This document shows, one piece after another, positions 12,001 to 25,649 of a stretch of DNA of 64,000 bases. Below the pieces are notes generated by a model. It worked only from the letters and a program-made list of their open reading frames with translations. It was not told the DNA's origin and ran no database searches. A program made the position numbers and the translations under genes. Origin of the DNA: Edolisoma coerulescens (Eukaryota > Chordata > Aves > Passeriformes > Campephagidae); the NCBI GenBank assembly GCA_013397115.1, contig VWZW01004140.1, forward strand, positions 1,175,330 to 1,239,329, read 5' to 3'. Numbering within the stretch: the first letter of the stretch is position 1; each line of letters starts with the position of its first letter.

Positions 12001-15000
12001 AGTGCCCTAAAGTAGATCCATGATCAAAGCCATAAAGGATTTCCCTGTGTCTGCGGACACAGGGCTGGGGTCAGGCCACTGGCTTAGAGAGGGAAAATGA
12101 TTTCTCACTCACTGTCAGCACTTATGATTTCCTTTAGATGACTTTTTTGAAGGGGCAGACAGGGCACCCATGACAAAGCCCCACTGTTCGTGGAGTGGTC
12201 AAGAGGAGAGAGGCAGAGAGAGTTCGTGTGGCATTGAGTCGGCGTAGAGAGAAAAGAGCTGCAGGGAGTTCTGCTGTGCCTTTGTGTTCTGGGGAGAAGA
12301 GTCTGACAAAGGAGAGGTGGATGAAGAGAAATACTAATGAATGAAATGTCACCTGTAAAAGTCAGTATTGTTTTCCTGCACTCTGTGGCAGGGAACTCTC
12401 AGCAGTGTTGGATGGATGGCAACTCCCCTGATAAGTGGAGGAGGGAACAGGGGGTTTGTTCCAGCCTTTTAATTATACACAGGACACAGAAATGTTGTAT
12501 TCTCACCAGTAACTAAAGAACTTGGGGTTTTTTTACCCTTCTTGTTCTTTCTCAAGTGAGATTGCACACATCAGCAACTTGTATGTCAATTTTCATACCT
12601 CTCATATTTGAATTACAGTCATGTCTCTCTTTCCTGGACCTGTTCTTGCAGGAACGATTTACTACAAACTACTTGAATTCGATATTCTGTGAGTTTAAAA
12701 CTAAGAAGATGCTGTGTATTTCTGTGAGATATCCATCCTATTTATAGTTACTACTCCTCATTGGTTTTCCCTTGCTTGAGTGCTGGGCACAAGCTGCAAA
12801 TCTAAACTCCAGCAAGAGCCCTCTTCCCTCCCGAGCCAGTGGAGGCTGTTCTTGGTCAGACCCTCAGTGCTGAATTTCATTATTAATGTGAGCAATGGGA
12901 CTTCTAAACTTCTACCTTAGTAGCCTCACATTAAAATATTCATTGTTCACTTTCTTAAGCTCTCTGACTCTTTCCTGATACTTCTATAAAAACAAAATAC
13001 TGTCCTGGGCAGAATGTGCTCCAAGGTGAAGATGAAAAAACAAAACTCAAGTAACAGATGTCAAGGGATAGTTAATCTTGACATGGAATAATTTACTGGA
13101 AACACAGCACTGAGGAGGGCTGGATGAGAACCCATAACTGCTGATATTCTTCTCATCACAGAGGGCTGAATGAGCGTGCAAGGTAATTAATGTCAGCAGA
13201 GTGGCTCTGCTCTGATTTACACTGATGTTACTGAGCTGAAAAACCTGCCCTTAATCATACTTGAAGTCTGGCAAACTGAAAACTTTTCTTGCAGATTGTA
13301 GTTGTAACGCTTAAAGTAAAATCATAAATCTTTCTTGCCCCTGCTGCTCTCGCTGTCCTGTCCTTTCAGGTTTCTCAGGGGCCTGAGGGGGCCCCTTTCA
13401 TCTCCTAATTGAGGTAAAGGGGGTTACTTTTTCTGCTGAATTCTGCTTTTACTTCCTTAAAAGCTCTTCCTTCAGGCAAGAGGCTGTGCAACACCCCCTT
13501 AATGCCAAGTGGCAGGGGTTTTCCTCACAGAAAGAAGAAAATTAGCAACATCTGTAAAACTCTGGAAGTGGATGAAAACTTTTCCATTTTCATCTAAGCC
13601 TAGTATGTATGCAGGAATTTCAGAAAAGTTGGTGTTCTTTCTCTAAGTTACAGAGAATTCCAGGCAGTTCTGGAGCTGGATGCATCCCCCTGGAGTGGAC
13701 TTTGTTGTGCCCTCACATGTACATCTCCCCGCTGCTGTCTCAGAGTGTCAGCAGAGAAACTCAGCAGTTTTAGCTGTTCCCAGGAGATAACTCTAGTTTT
13801 CCTTTAAAAAGGCAAAATCTTTTGGTTTTCTTTTTTTTGTTCCCTAAAACTCTGGAGCACTGCAGGCTTTAATTTCTAGAAATTACTTTCTTAAACTAAA
13901 GTTAGTTGAAATCCATGAATTTTGCAGGACTTGGGGAAGTCATAATGCACAAATAAATCAACGGCCCTGAGCTGAAAGAGTTTGAATTGACAGGACTAGG
14001 TTGGCTGCAGAATTTTTGGGTTCTTGTCTTTTTTGAATGGAATAATTTGGCAGCATGGACAATGTTCATATTGAAAGTGCCTAGCACGTGTTCCCTGCCA
14101 AATCCTTTTTTGTTGTTTCAGAAAGGTGTGGAAGAATCCTTCCAATGTTATAGATGGGGAGATGGTGTTGCAAAATTGCTTGTTTAAAATGGTAAACAAG
14201 AGATTTACAGGTAATTCAAAATACGAGTATTTAAAAATTCCCTGACCTTTGCTCAGATTTCCAGAAGCCAAGTCCAGTCTGAAGGGATGTCAGGCATCCT
14301 GTCTTGAACTTCGTTGCAAATGCTATTGTTGATGTTAATTGCATCAGGTTGAAAGGGTTGTGTGATAAAATACATTGAATTTTCATTAGTTTTGTTTTTT
14401 AAAATGTATTCTGGAGATGCACAAATGTTTTGTGCCTGTCTAGAAAGGAATTTTTACATGTAATATCTTCTTGGAAGTTATCTCAGGTAACATTTGTATT
14501 AGGAGACAGCTTGGGTTTGCAGTGTTGATTGGGAGAGTAATTTTGCACAGATCAGGCCTTGGACATTTATTGTAATTTGGTTGTTTGCTGTTACCTAAAT
14601 AATGGGGGAAAAAAGCCAAGGATTTTTCTTCCACAGAGGACAGTGGGATCTTTCAAGCTCCTAGCAATAAAAAGATCTTAGCACTCTGATCCCTTCTTAT
14701 AGCAGTGGTGTCATAACCAAACAGGAGATTTCCACTTGTGTGCTGCAGGTGCTTGTATTCGCTTTTACTGCCTGGTCATCATCTTCGGATCCTGTTCCCA
14801 GTCTCAGCATGAGAACTTTGAGAAAAAGTCATTTTATGATCTACAAGGGTCCTACCACATCCCTGCCTACCTCCCTGAGCTCCTTGTGCTCACCAAGCAT
14901 CCTCTCTTCCCTGCTTCTCCTTTCCAAGCCAATTTCTTCTGTGCTTTTTTACAGTGCATTTGATCAATTAACTAATCCAGAATGAGAATACAAGTCAGTA

Positions 15001-15411
15001 ATCTTTAATTTTTGTGTCTTATAAAGCACAAAAAAATCCATCAGAGCGAATGCAACATCTGTGCAGTTCTTTTTAGCAGCTATTTGCCACTCTGGTAATG
15101 TGGGAACAAAAGGACATCCAAGAAATTTGGAAGGTAATGTATTTAAAACCGAATAAAAAGGAGCACACATTTTACTTGTGCCATTCTGTCTCGAGGCATT
15201 GCAGGAAAATAACTTGGCAGGCTTGGCAAAAGATTAGACATTTACTTGAAAATCCACAGCTAAATTATGTAGGATGAAGTTTTAGAAGAGAGATAAAGCT
15301 GCCTGCTTTAAGGCACGAGCCAAGCACTCGCTGCCTGGGGTTAGGCACTGCCTTCTTCCCCAGGAGCCTCGTTAGTGCCTGTAATGATCTTTTCTGCCGC
15401 TTGCTCACACC

Positions 15412-15665
15412 TTCCGTCGGAGCCCGAGCGCCGGACAAGCTGCTGCCACCTTCCAATCCAATATGTTCCTCTTCCTCGAGTTTACCTCAGTACCCCGATT
15501 AATTGGCCATAAAGTTGGTCAGGCTTTTCATCAGCAGGCACCGTGAGTGATTTACGAGCGCCAGGAAGGACGTGCCAGGGCCGGGCCGTGGGGCTCGGGC
15601 CTGCCGCGCTCGCCAAGGCGCTGCGGGGTTACAGCGCTCGCATAGCGAAGAGCTGAGCGCAGCCA
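15412..15665. promoter_or_regulatory. CpG-dense patch in intron 1, possible CpG island or alternative promoter
   Basis: Between 15541 and 15665 I count about 16 CpG dinucleotides in roughly 125 bp (for example GGCCGGGCCGTGGGGCTCGG and GCCGCGCTCGCCAAGGCGCT). More lie just upstream around 15412-15435 (CCGTCGGAGCCCGAGCGCCGG region). Surrounding sequence is CpG-poor. No + strand start codon with a signal-peptide frame is present, so it is not PTPRT exon 1. A regulatory role is inferred only from base composition. Confidence 0.4.
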
Positions 15666-15698
15666 CTGGGATTCAAGGAGCGTTGCCCAAAGGGAATT

Positions 15699-15712
15699 AA
15701 AAAAAAAAAAAA
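15699..15712. repeat. A14 homopolymer
   Basis: Fourteen adenines directly after the CpG-rich patch at 15412-15665. Confidence 0.9.
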
Positions 15713-18700
15713 TTATGGTGTTTTATCCTTTTCTTCCCCTCTTCCCCCACAGCATTTGCCTCCGTGATGGTTTTGAGGGGTGGCGCAGGGCTTCCTCCGC
15801 CTTCCCGATGTGCTTGGGCTGGTGTTGCTGGGCCTGTGACAGGGAGGAAGGTTACCACATCAGAGCCCTCATAAATACCAGGTGAAACCAGTGGGAAGGA
15901 GTTTAGGCTGGGAGTAAATGACACAAAGCCCTGTGTTGGTTTTACACGTGTGGGGGGAAACCTAAACAATCAAGCTCTCTGTGCTGACAATTGAATATTT
16001 CTTTTGCTTTACTATGGTGTTTCTGTTTCTATGGAAACCAGGGGTTTTTCTAGGCTGGCAAACTCTCCCACAGCAAATCCAAGGAAACAGGTGTTGGCCA
16101 AAGCTTTTAGTTTTGCCAGCTATAGTCCCAGAGGGGGATTTGGTCCCAGGTCTGCAGGGTGCTGCTTGCCAGGGATGCTGTGGCACTGCATCCCCTGGGT
16201 CAGTGCAGCTCACAGGCAGTATGTTACCTGTTTTTCGGCTGAAGGTGGAAATTTTTATCAGGACTCCAGTTTTAGAGTATAAGGCAAACATACAGAAAGG
16301 ATCAGAAAGCCCTCACTTGTGTTTCACTCACACAGTGTTGTGGTGGTGTGGTATTTTAAGAAGCTGCTGTTTGTCCTTCAGGTTAAACGTGGTCACTGTA
16401 GTTGCAAGTTCAGTCACCCTGAAACCTCCTGTCTAGGTGGTTTCATTGATGCACGTTGTTCCTAATAAGCTGCAGTCATACCCAGCACACATCATCTTTA
16501 GATGCTAAGGAGTGTAAAAATTTGGCTTAATAAATTAGATCTAGAAATTGCCTCTGGAATCAACAGTCTCGCTGAGTAAAGTCAGAACTGTGCCATTCCC
16601 TTTTTACATGTTCCCTGCTAAGAAAGGCAAAGAAATGTGAGCTTTTCTTAATCCTGTAGGCAGCCAGTGAGATCTTGTACCAGGGGAAGGAAAACTGTAA
16701 AATCAAGCCTGTGAACTTGTGTCTCCAAAGGACTTGGAGGTTTCTCTGTCTCTGTCACATGTTGGTAAGAAGCTATATTTATGCTATGATTGTAGTATTA
16801 TGCTCTCCACAATTTCCCCACTACTGGATGTGCTGCTGAATGAGGGGAATTGGTTGAAAGAATCTTCTTTTTCTCAGTCTGTCTCTGTTGCATTGACAGC
16901 AAGAAGCAAGGTGTAAAATAGTTACTAAAGAAAAGGTTGGTTTGGTACAACATGATGCATTTTTCTTGCTGGTGAATAAGGAGGATAAAACAACTAGGGA
17001 TTGGAAATGGTTTGTTTTCCTCCCACCACAACAGTCAGTGACGTGAAGGTGTGAGCTGTAAAGCATGAACTGGTGTGTGTAACCTTCAGGAAAAGCTGGC
17101 TATTGCTGGCAGCAGGCTTGCCTGCCCTCTTCTGCTATCCCCTGTAAAGTGGCTTTGGAGAGACAGGTGAAATTAAGAAATACTGATTTTTAGTGAAGTG
17201 TACGGATTGCTGATGTGTCCCCAAATCTCTGCAGGCTGCCGTGTCACAGCTGAAAATGCTCTGAACAGCCCTAACTGGTGAATTTGTGCGTATCTATTTC
17301 AGCTCCTAGGTAGGCTCTGGAGGCAGAGGCCAAGGTTTGGAGGAAATAAAGAAATTAGAGCTCTAAGGCATTTGGTAGCAGCTTAGATGTGTGTGTTCTG
17401 TGTTCATATCCCATGGAAAGAAGCAGCCAAAATCTCAAACTACCCAAGATTTAAATGTGCTTTACAAGCAAATGTAATGGGGTCTTTATTGAACCCCTCA
17501 TGGAAAACTTTCCTCTCTCGGTATGGTTGGAACTGTGAATAGTTTGTACGTTCTGTGGATGCCTTTCAAGAAGTGCACCTGTCTGTTTTTCGTGGTGTTG
17601 GAGCATTTATTTCTGCTCGGCCTGAGGGCTGGCCTGGGTGAAGTGGCAGGGTGGGACCCCCAGCGTTGGGAGCTGAGCTCTTTCAAGCAAGGGTGATTTG
17701 ATTATGACCCTTCTGGATGTTGTCACTCTGTGGAACAGAGGGATTAAACCAAGCACAAATGAGAGGAAATGCCTTGCAAATAGTGGGGGGATTGGAAACA
17801 CCTCTCCAGTTTCAGCACTGGCACAGGTTTCATGAATAAACATTTCTCTCTTACTGATTGCAGTTTAATTTTCTTGGGTTCCTTCCAGAACGAGCTTGTG
17901 CCTTCTGATTCTGGCTCTCTTCACCCCATCCTCGCAGGAGAGGGAGCACCTAATTAAATTTCATGTTCCTACCTAGGAACAACCTCTGCTTCTGGCTGCC
18001 ACTTCACAAAACCACAGCGAGAGGGTGAGGGGGAGATGAGAGAAAATAGCGATTCAGGAAGGTGTTACAACTTTACAAAAGAGGAGGGAAGAAATGGGAA
18101 CACATTATTTTCTTCTAATTATTGCAGCAGTGCTTAATACCTCACTTTTCTGGGGGGCATACAGCAAGCTCTGGGGTACTTGGGGCTTTGATTTCAGGTT
18201 AAGGATGAACATCCTTATTCTCAGGAGCGTAGAGCTCTCCGTGCCTTCTCAAGGCAGAGAAGGGATAGATGCAGAAAAATTTAGAGCTAAAGGTGGAACA
18301 CTTTAGACTGCTTGAGGAGATGGAAGGTATTCAGCTCTGTTTTCTCCTTTTCTTTTACATAATGTTCCTGGTGCGCTCTTTGATCCTCTGGCAGCTGGGA
18401 AGTGCAGCCATTGCTGCCTGTTAAAAGTGACATCTTGGTGAAATTACAGGAAATTCATTTCAGTTCTTGGCTGAGAAATAACGAACAGTGAGTTTAGGGA
18501 AAACCTGAGTAATAAGAGACCTTAAGCGATGTGGGTTTTTAAAGCTGTGTTATGTACCTTTAATCTTTCTGAAGATTATAGGGTGACAGGATTTTCTAGA
18601 AATGGGCAGGTTTGTTAGAACAGTGTGTGGAGATCAGCTGTGAAATAACTACTTTTATCATAACCCCTCAAAGAGATCTCTCTTCTTGCAGTTGGGAGAT

Positions 18701-21700
18701 AAGCGTAGGTTGTACCTGGGAAGTTACAATAAATGCTAATTGTGTTTAAGAATGACTTCTAAAACTGCTGCTTTTTCTATTTCATGGGAGGAAAGAAGGG
18801 GAAGAGGGTAGGACGGTGACTCCTTTGAACAGTGACTGAGCTAATTGACAAAACATGTTATTAGACTCTGTGTGTAAAAATATTTTTCCGTGCTTTGTAA
18901 TAGATTCCACGAGTTTACAGAAATGCTCTTTGTTTAGGAACAGCTATGGTTACAGTAGAACTTGCCTCACCCACCCACATGGTTGAAAACACAAATATAT
19001 ACTATAGTGAGGAAAAGTGCCACTGTTTTTCGTTTCTAGCTGCTTTCACAATACCTGCTGAGGTACATGTTCCCTTTGCTGGAAGCAGACACCAAACCCA
19101 AATGTGGCTCCTGCTGCCACCCCATATGCACAACTTTCACGGGTCTGCAGTGAGTGACATTGTTCTGGCAGGGGGCTGAGATGTTTTCTCACAACTGACA
19201 GTGCAGGTTTGCAGATCTCTAGTGGTGGCATCTTAGAATTTTCCTGCTTTTTAGTTTGGATCTGGGCAACAAACATGAGTCTTCTGGCTGACCAGTTGAG
19301 GTTTGGTCCCTGTGAAGCTTTGTCCTCTATAGGTGTGATGGGTATGTAGGATATGTAGATAGACTTAAGAAGGGCATTATAAAGAATAAAAGGTTGGGTC
19401 ACCTTGTGACACGAGAGGTCAAAGACTAAGAAAATGGCTTCTCCACAAATTCTACCCATCTATAAGGTTTGCAGTGGCCTGACAAGGTGGCCTGAGGTGC
19501 TTTGTCTCTGCCTGGTGTCTTGAACTAAACTTGCCAACACAATCCAAAGAAATATTTGCAGTTCTTGTCTCAGGTTCTCAGCTGGGACAGAACACATCCC
19601 CCCTTTCCCAGAACCAAGGTGAGTTTGTCCTTCCCAATGTGCAGCTGAATCTGTTACATCTTTGGGACCCTTGGAGTGTTATGTTGGAGTCATATTTTTG
19701 CTTCCTTTTGCTTCCTTTGTCTTGTAATTAATTCTGATCACAAGACATCCAGTGCCACAACAGAGCATCCAGAATGTAGGTTAGTATTAAGCTATTGGGA
19801 AATTGGTCCCCCTTCTCTTGGTTTTTGCAGGCTGGATGGATGTGACTGCCAGGAACTCCGTGCAAATTCTTCCCTTTGGATTGTGTGGCTTTCCCAGGAG
19901 CAGGTTTTGCTCCTGTTTGTGCTCTCCCATCCTGGGTGGAGGGAAGGAAACTGCACGCTGAAGCCTGTTTTTGATGAAAGGAGCAGCATCTATGACAGCT
20001 AAACGTTCTCTGTGGGCCTTTCCAGCTGTCAGGGAGAAAAATCATGTGTTTTCTCACACAAATTCTACATCAAGCACGTGCAACATCAGTGGTGCTCCTG
20101 CTCCTGTCTCTCCCCTGTGTCACTGCCATCTGAGGGGCCTTAATGAGGCTCAGGTAAGCGGGAGGCTGAGATGTGGCTTTTGGGATCCCCAAAGGTGGAG
20201 CAGTGATCTCTGCTGCCAGCAGCGATGGCAGCAAAGGGGAGCACTGCCTGTTTAACTTCCTGTTTGATGGTTTATCTGCACGTACCTGGGATCTGTGCTC
20301 TTTCTTCACTGCCAGCTGTCCATAACACCTTTGCTCCCAACCCCTCCGCAGCTCTTGGGAGCAGCGTTGCCTGCAGAAGGTGAGAGCTGGTGCCTGCCTT
20401 TGACCTACTTGTGAAACTCGTGTTTGGAAATCCATCCCATAGTACTCGTTCCCCCGGAGCAGACTTGGAGCAGAATGTCACTGCGCATAGAGCAGCTGCC
20501 GGGGAAGGCAGGAAGCAGCGAGAGGCTGATGCTAATGCTTGGTGCAGGGTGCCAGGTGCCTCAGCAGTGTCAGTGCTCGGCGTGGGGACCGCGCTCCCAG
20601 GCACGCTGCTGGCCCTGGAGGAGCTGGGTGAGTCTGTGGGGAATGATCCATGCCAGCCTGCATAGGGAGGCTGGGAACTAGAAAGGGAAAACTGCTGGTG
20701 GTGTGAGGTTACAGGCTCCTTTCTTGGTGGGGAAGGCTTGAATTGTGTTTTGTTGGAACAAAGAAGGAATTCCTACATCTGACAGCTTCACTGACTGAAA
20801 AAAATATGGAAAAGTGAAAGTGTTTGTCACTTGGGGAGGAGAGGGAATGTTGAAATTGTAGGACAGCGTCAAATGGTGCCTTCTGAACTTGGGCCAGACA
20901 AAGAGAGAGAGAAAATCCTGCACCAATAAGAATGACTTTATTGTTAGTTTGTTACAGGAATGTTGTTTGGGGTCCTCCTCTGGGGAGTTACACCTGCTGA
21001 ATGTCAGCAATGCCATCAGTTAATTATAACAGTGGTATCACAAGCTTTTACACTTTAGAAATCATGAAAACCGTAACCGTTGAGCAATATTTGTTGTAAC
21101 TTGCAAGATCCTTGGTACAGGAACATGAACCCTGTGTAATCTGCTGGGTTTCTGTCTTCTATACTGAGGTCTTCATGGCGAAAAACCAAAACCAACCAAC
21201 CAAACCAGGAAAAAATTGCAGCTGATGGAAGCAGCCACGTTTAACTGGGTTTTTTTCAATGCAAAAAGCAAAAAAAAGGAAAAAAAGTTGTTTGCAAGGT
21301 GTAATAAACACATTCTTTTGATGCACTGGCTTAGAGTTTATTTGAGATTTTTTATGTCATTATAGTAGAAATCCTGAGCAGCCCTGACTCTACAAAGGGA
21401 AACTACTCATTATAGCAGGAACATAGAAATACAGCAGGTAATTTCTCTCAGGTCTTGAGAGAAAGATAAGTGGCTTGCAGGGAACGGGAGAGAGGGAAGT
21501 CCAATTTTCTGGTTTTTCTCTCCTCCCTGTTCGTGTGAAGCAAATAATAGGGCACAATTCTTCAGATGTAATTCTGGGTGGGTGAGTGTGCTCTGCCATA
21601 CAGAGGGCAGCTGCAACTATGGCACCAAAAACGGGCTTTTGAAGCTTAGAACCTCTCCAAAAGAAAAAGGAAAAACTGAGACCTCTACATACTGGTATTT

Positions 21701-24426
21701 TGGATGCAGGATGTAGAAATAATTTGCAGTTTCACACTTCAAAATTCCATCCATTTCAGACCACAAGACGATGAGAACTATGGCTGTGTTTTGTACTTTT
21801 GCAATCTCACAAATGTTTGCTGTCTCCACTCCCAGCCTAGGACAGGCAGGACAAGCAGGGAGCTGTGTGCTGCTCTGTGGTGCCTTTTGAGGTTTTAGGG
21901 AATTTGGGGCAGCTCTGCAGACATTTTTAGCTGGCCAGATCAGCCCTCTGTGACCTGCTTGTCACCATGTGAGAACAGGTTCCCATCCACACGGAGCCTG
22001 TGATCTGCACTCCCGTTTGCAGTGCAGCTGCTGCTGCAGGATGGCTGACAGGAATGATGTAAAGCGTTTTCAGTCCTAAACTTCGCTTCCAGGGCAAGTT
22101 ATTCTTACCAGCTGTTCTCTGTTCCTTTCCCCTGATCGTTTTTCTGAAGTAAATAACCAACTTCAGCTGAATTCCAAACAGGATTTAGTCTTGGGTAACA
22201 CTTTGCAGGGGTGGAGGGGGAAGTAGGTAGGGAGTAGTGCCAAATTTTGGTTGTAGGTGCCAAATTAGTGGGCACCCAGCTGTGTTCAGTTCTGCTCTGC
22301 CTGGCTCGGGTCAGTGAGCCGGTGTTGCAGGAGGGGATAGGGAGGTTCTGTAGTGAAGTTGTGAGGAGACAAAAAGAACAACACTTTAGGGAGTTTTATT
22401 TCTGCTGAATGTCAGGGTCCTGGTGATTGATTTTTGCTGTTTTGGTGTGTTGTAATGATGCCATTCATTCCTATTAATTACTTTGCTTCACAAAACTTTA
22501 TTGTTTTATTTTTTTTTTAACAGCCCTTCACTAAGGCTCTTTTTTGGCAGCAGTCTCCTGGTTCAGCAGCCCTGGGTGTGCGTTTGTGCTCTTCTATTTC
22601 TGTACATGTTCAGTTCTAAAGGCTGGGAAGGTTTTTGCCCTGTCCTGCTTTGAAGTCTTAGGTGACAAACACTTTTTTGCCAAACTCCAAAAGTTTAGCT
22701 CTGAAACTACTTTTATGTTTATGTCTTTTCAAATTAGCTCTGCATTTAAGCACTGATTAGTATTCCATTAAAAATGCAGATGTTTGATTTCATCTGTGCA
22801 GGGGGTTTGAGCAGAACACACTCATCCTCACGATGGCTTCTACCCAGCTGCTCCAAAAGTTCATTTTGGCTCCACACTTCAGGTTGAAATTGCTGCTTGT
22901 GAGTGTGTGGAACCTGTAACTTATAACTCAAGGGATTTTGCATCTTCCCAGCATGGAGACCTCCAGCCTGGCTCTGGCTTCCTGATCAAGTAATGTTTGT
23001 CTTGAGCTGTGATTCCTTATTTAAGGCCACTAAAGTTAATGCTGTGGCCAAATTTTCATAGCTGCTGTTTCTCTGAAGTCCTCTTGACCCACCTTAATAT
23101 TTGGTATCAGCCAAATAGGGGGAAGATGGTAAAGAAGTCACCAGAGACTTCTGCTCTGGATTATCCTGTGCTGTTCAACTCCCAGCTTCAGCCTGGAAAA
23201 GCCTGCTTGAAGTTGATATTTTTTTCAATGGCTTCAGTGAACTATTGCAAGAGATTTTTACTTTCTCTCATCTGAGTGGAACTGGCTTTATCATCTCTTT
23301 AAATAGTTTTGTACCTCTTTGCTAGAATGTAGGACTGCTAATGCTGCTTCTAACAACATGCTTTAAAAAGACAAAACACAACACAAATCAAACCCCTAAG
23401 GCTCTTCTCCTGTCTCTTTTCCACACACAAAACAGAAACAAAAAACCATTTTGCCTATACACTTTTGGGTGTGTGTGGTTAGGGACACCTAAATGAGGAG
23501 AGAACAGCTCTGCTTTGGCAGCCACATGCTTTGGAACAAATCTTGTTATTACTTCTGCATTTTTAGCTGTAGTTGTCTACAGTATTTTTGCTTCAGAATA
23601 TATGTATGTTTCCAGTCTTGTGCTTACTGCAATCCTAGATTTGTAAACAACTGATTATTTCCTACCTGGTTGAAAATCATCCCAGGCAGTACTACAGATG
23701 CAATTTTTTTTTTTTTTTTATTGCTAGACAGTGTGCATCTGTAAACATAGTTTCAGCGAATATTTGTACACAGAGTTTAATGTTTTCTTTTTGCAGAGAG
23801 TCTGCCAGGAATGACTGTATTTAAAAATTATACACCTGGCATTGGTGTGATTAGATTGCTTCCCAGTTTTTGAAGGAGTTTTTGCTGTTTGCTGACTCGT
23901 TGCCATGGTGGCAGTAGTTTTGTCTCTGGAAATTTAGGATGTGCCTTCTTTGTGAAGGCCCTATTAGTGCTATACTGACTGCTTAGAGTACAGATTGGTG
24001 AAACAGGTCAATCCAGAGATCTTGTATGTAAAATTGTACATAATAGTTGTACATAAAGGTTTAAATGATTTGTCAGAAAATTGCTATACCTGGTTGGAAG
24101 TTAGTGGTTCAAAATTGTATTATTTTTTATTCTGGGTTGGTTTTTTAATTCAGGTAAGTGAGGGTAACGAGTGAAGGTCCTGTTGTTATCTGTAGAGCAG
24201 AAAGCTGTCTGCAGTGTGCTTTGTTCTTGTTCTAGGCGAGTGTTAGGCAATAAAGAAAGCAAGAGAATGTTCTCCCCATCCCTCCTGTCCTCCTCCTTTC
24301 AGGAGCTGCATCATTTGACTGAAATGGGCCATGTGTCTCCTGGAGGTACATCATCTCCTGGTTATAGCTATTATGGAGGAGGTGTTGGGGCAGCTGAGAA
24401 GTTCTGGATGAGTTGAAGGGTGTGGA
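15713..24426. other. Long CR1-free intronic stretch
   Basis: Nearly 9 kb without a recognisable transposon. The 151-codon frame at 15981-16436 overlaps frames on both strands and has no recognisable domain. A moderately CpG-enriched part lies at 20430-20640 and ends in a donor-like GTGAGT (20628-20633). Confidence 0.55.
23704..23719. repeat. T16 homopolymer
   Basis: A run of sixteen thymines in otherwise unremarkable intronic sequence. Confidence 0.93.
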
Positions 24427-24525
24427 GTCAGCGCAGTGAGAGGCGAACGCGCACGTGGCTGCTCAGCCCACTGGTACCGCGTTCAGAGGATGGGGTTTGT
24501 GACGGTGGGTGAGGGGCGGCAGAGC
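24427..24525. promoter_or_regulatory. Short CpG cluster in intron 1
   Basis: About nine CpG sites occur in roughly 95 bp (AGGCGAACGCGCACGTGGCT and TACCGCGTTC among them). It follows directly after a small open frame (24171-24416) with no recognisable product. Short length makes it weaker than the patch at 15.5 kb. Confidence 0.25.
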
Positions 24526-25649
24526 TTGGCTTTGTGTGAAACCTCCACATGGAGAGTGCTAATTTCTGCCTCATTTTGATGTGCTAATGATAGCAGTGCT
24601 TTTGCTCCCTTCTGCTGTCAGCTGAGTCTGGAAATCAAGGTTACCTGGGTCGATGACGTTTTCTGCAGCACTGGGAGAAATGTTCTCCTTCCTGCTGGCT
24701 GTGCCTCAGGGTCTGCTCAGGTCTTCAGAGCTTGAGGGCTTGGCTTGATTTGCTGCTTGCAAAACAGGTCAGGAAAACAGCTGATGAGACTGATCTGTGC
24801 TTGGTGCACTGGTGAATAGGAAGAATAACATTTATAATGAGACCTTCTCTCCTGTGGAGGATGTCTGAGCTCTACAGTTCCCGTGAAGGAGAAGAAATTT
24901 TCTTTGCTCAGCTGCAGTTGTTTCTTTTTCTGTGTCTTTTTTCACATAGGTAACGGTGAGGAGAAAATAAAAGGATCCAAAGTAACAATTTAGAGTTGGG
25001 TTGGTTGTTTTTTTTTTTTTTTTTAATCTAATATAGAGGTACTTTGTGCTTCCAGTAAAACACTTCTCTAGTATTAAGGCTTGCAGCACCTATTTATAAG
25101 TGGGAAAGGAAAGGACAGAAATCCCGAGTGTCACAAGCATCCAAATGCTCTTTGCTTCCGGGAGTTAATCCTGCAAATACATCCAGTTTGCCTTGTGATT
25201 TAAGACAAACTTCAGATTTCTCACACTTTAGATTTTGAGAAGCTGAGTCTTGTATTTTTACTGCCACTTGGACTCAGTACGTGAACCAGCTGATCCTAAT
25301 TCCCTCCCTTTGCTTTCCCACTAGCTTGAAGCTGCAGGAGGTTTGAATGGTGATTTTTCTGAATATTGACAAATTCTCAAAGTGTTTCAGGGCAGAGAAA
25401 CAATAGATTTTATGACTCCTGAGTTCAGCAAAGCTTTACTGGCTTAGAGGCTTTGGAAAAATCGTTAAGAATTAGGATTTGATCTGCACTTCCATTTGCA
25501 GGGTCACAGCTATGAGTACAAAATCGTCGAAGAAAGTTCAATGTGTGCAGAGCTCAGAGCATCCAGCAGTTATTTATGGTTTGCTGGTTGTTTCTCTTGC
25601 ACTTTTGCTTTTTCATGTGTAGTAATGTGATCTCAAGTTGTGCTGGTTT
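24526..25649. other. Intronic sequence, nothing specific
   Basis: Apart from the T17 run at 25008-25024 nothing stands out. Confidence 0.6.
25008..25024. repeat. T17 homopolymer with GGTTGGTTG lead-in
   Basis: Seventeen thymines follow GGGTTGGTTG. Similar TTTTGG-like or CCAAAA-like low-complexity sequence recurs elsewhere in the window (1495-1530, 21181-21215, 26580-26645, 50262-50345). Confidence 0.9.

Larger units (their letters stand above)
5349..15411. other. Long CR1-free intronic stretch
   Basis: About 10 kb without a recognisable transposon, containing the two candidate noncoding elements listed separately. A short A run near 10123 and a T13 run at 11633-11645 are present. Frames such as 9737-10144 and 11073-11498 show no recognisable protein. 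Confidence 0.55.

Noticed and set aside
15412..15665. CpG patch as PTPRT exon 1
   Set aside because: No start codon followed by a hydrophobic signal-peptide frame with a phase-1 donor is present on the + strand.
15981..16436. 151-codon open frame on the + strand
   Set aside because: It overlaps a comparable - strand frame (15962-16291) and another + frame, has no recognisable domain or splice context, and sits in intronic sequence. Chance frames of this length are expected in 64 kb.
24171..24416. Small + strand frame with a glycine/tyrosine-rich end
   Set aside because: I recognise no protein family, and the frame ends just before a CpG cluster without splice signals that would make it an exon.
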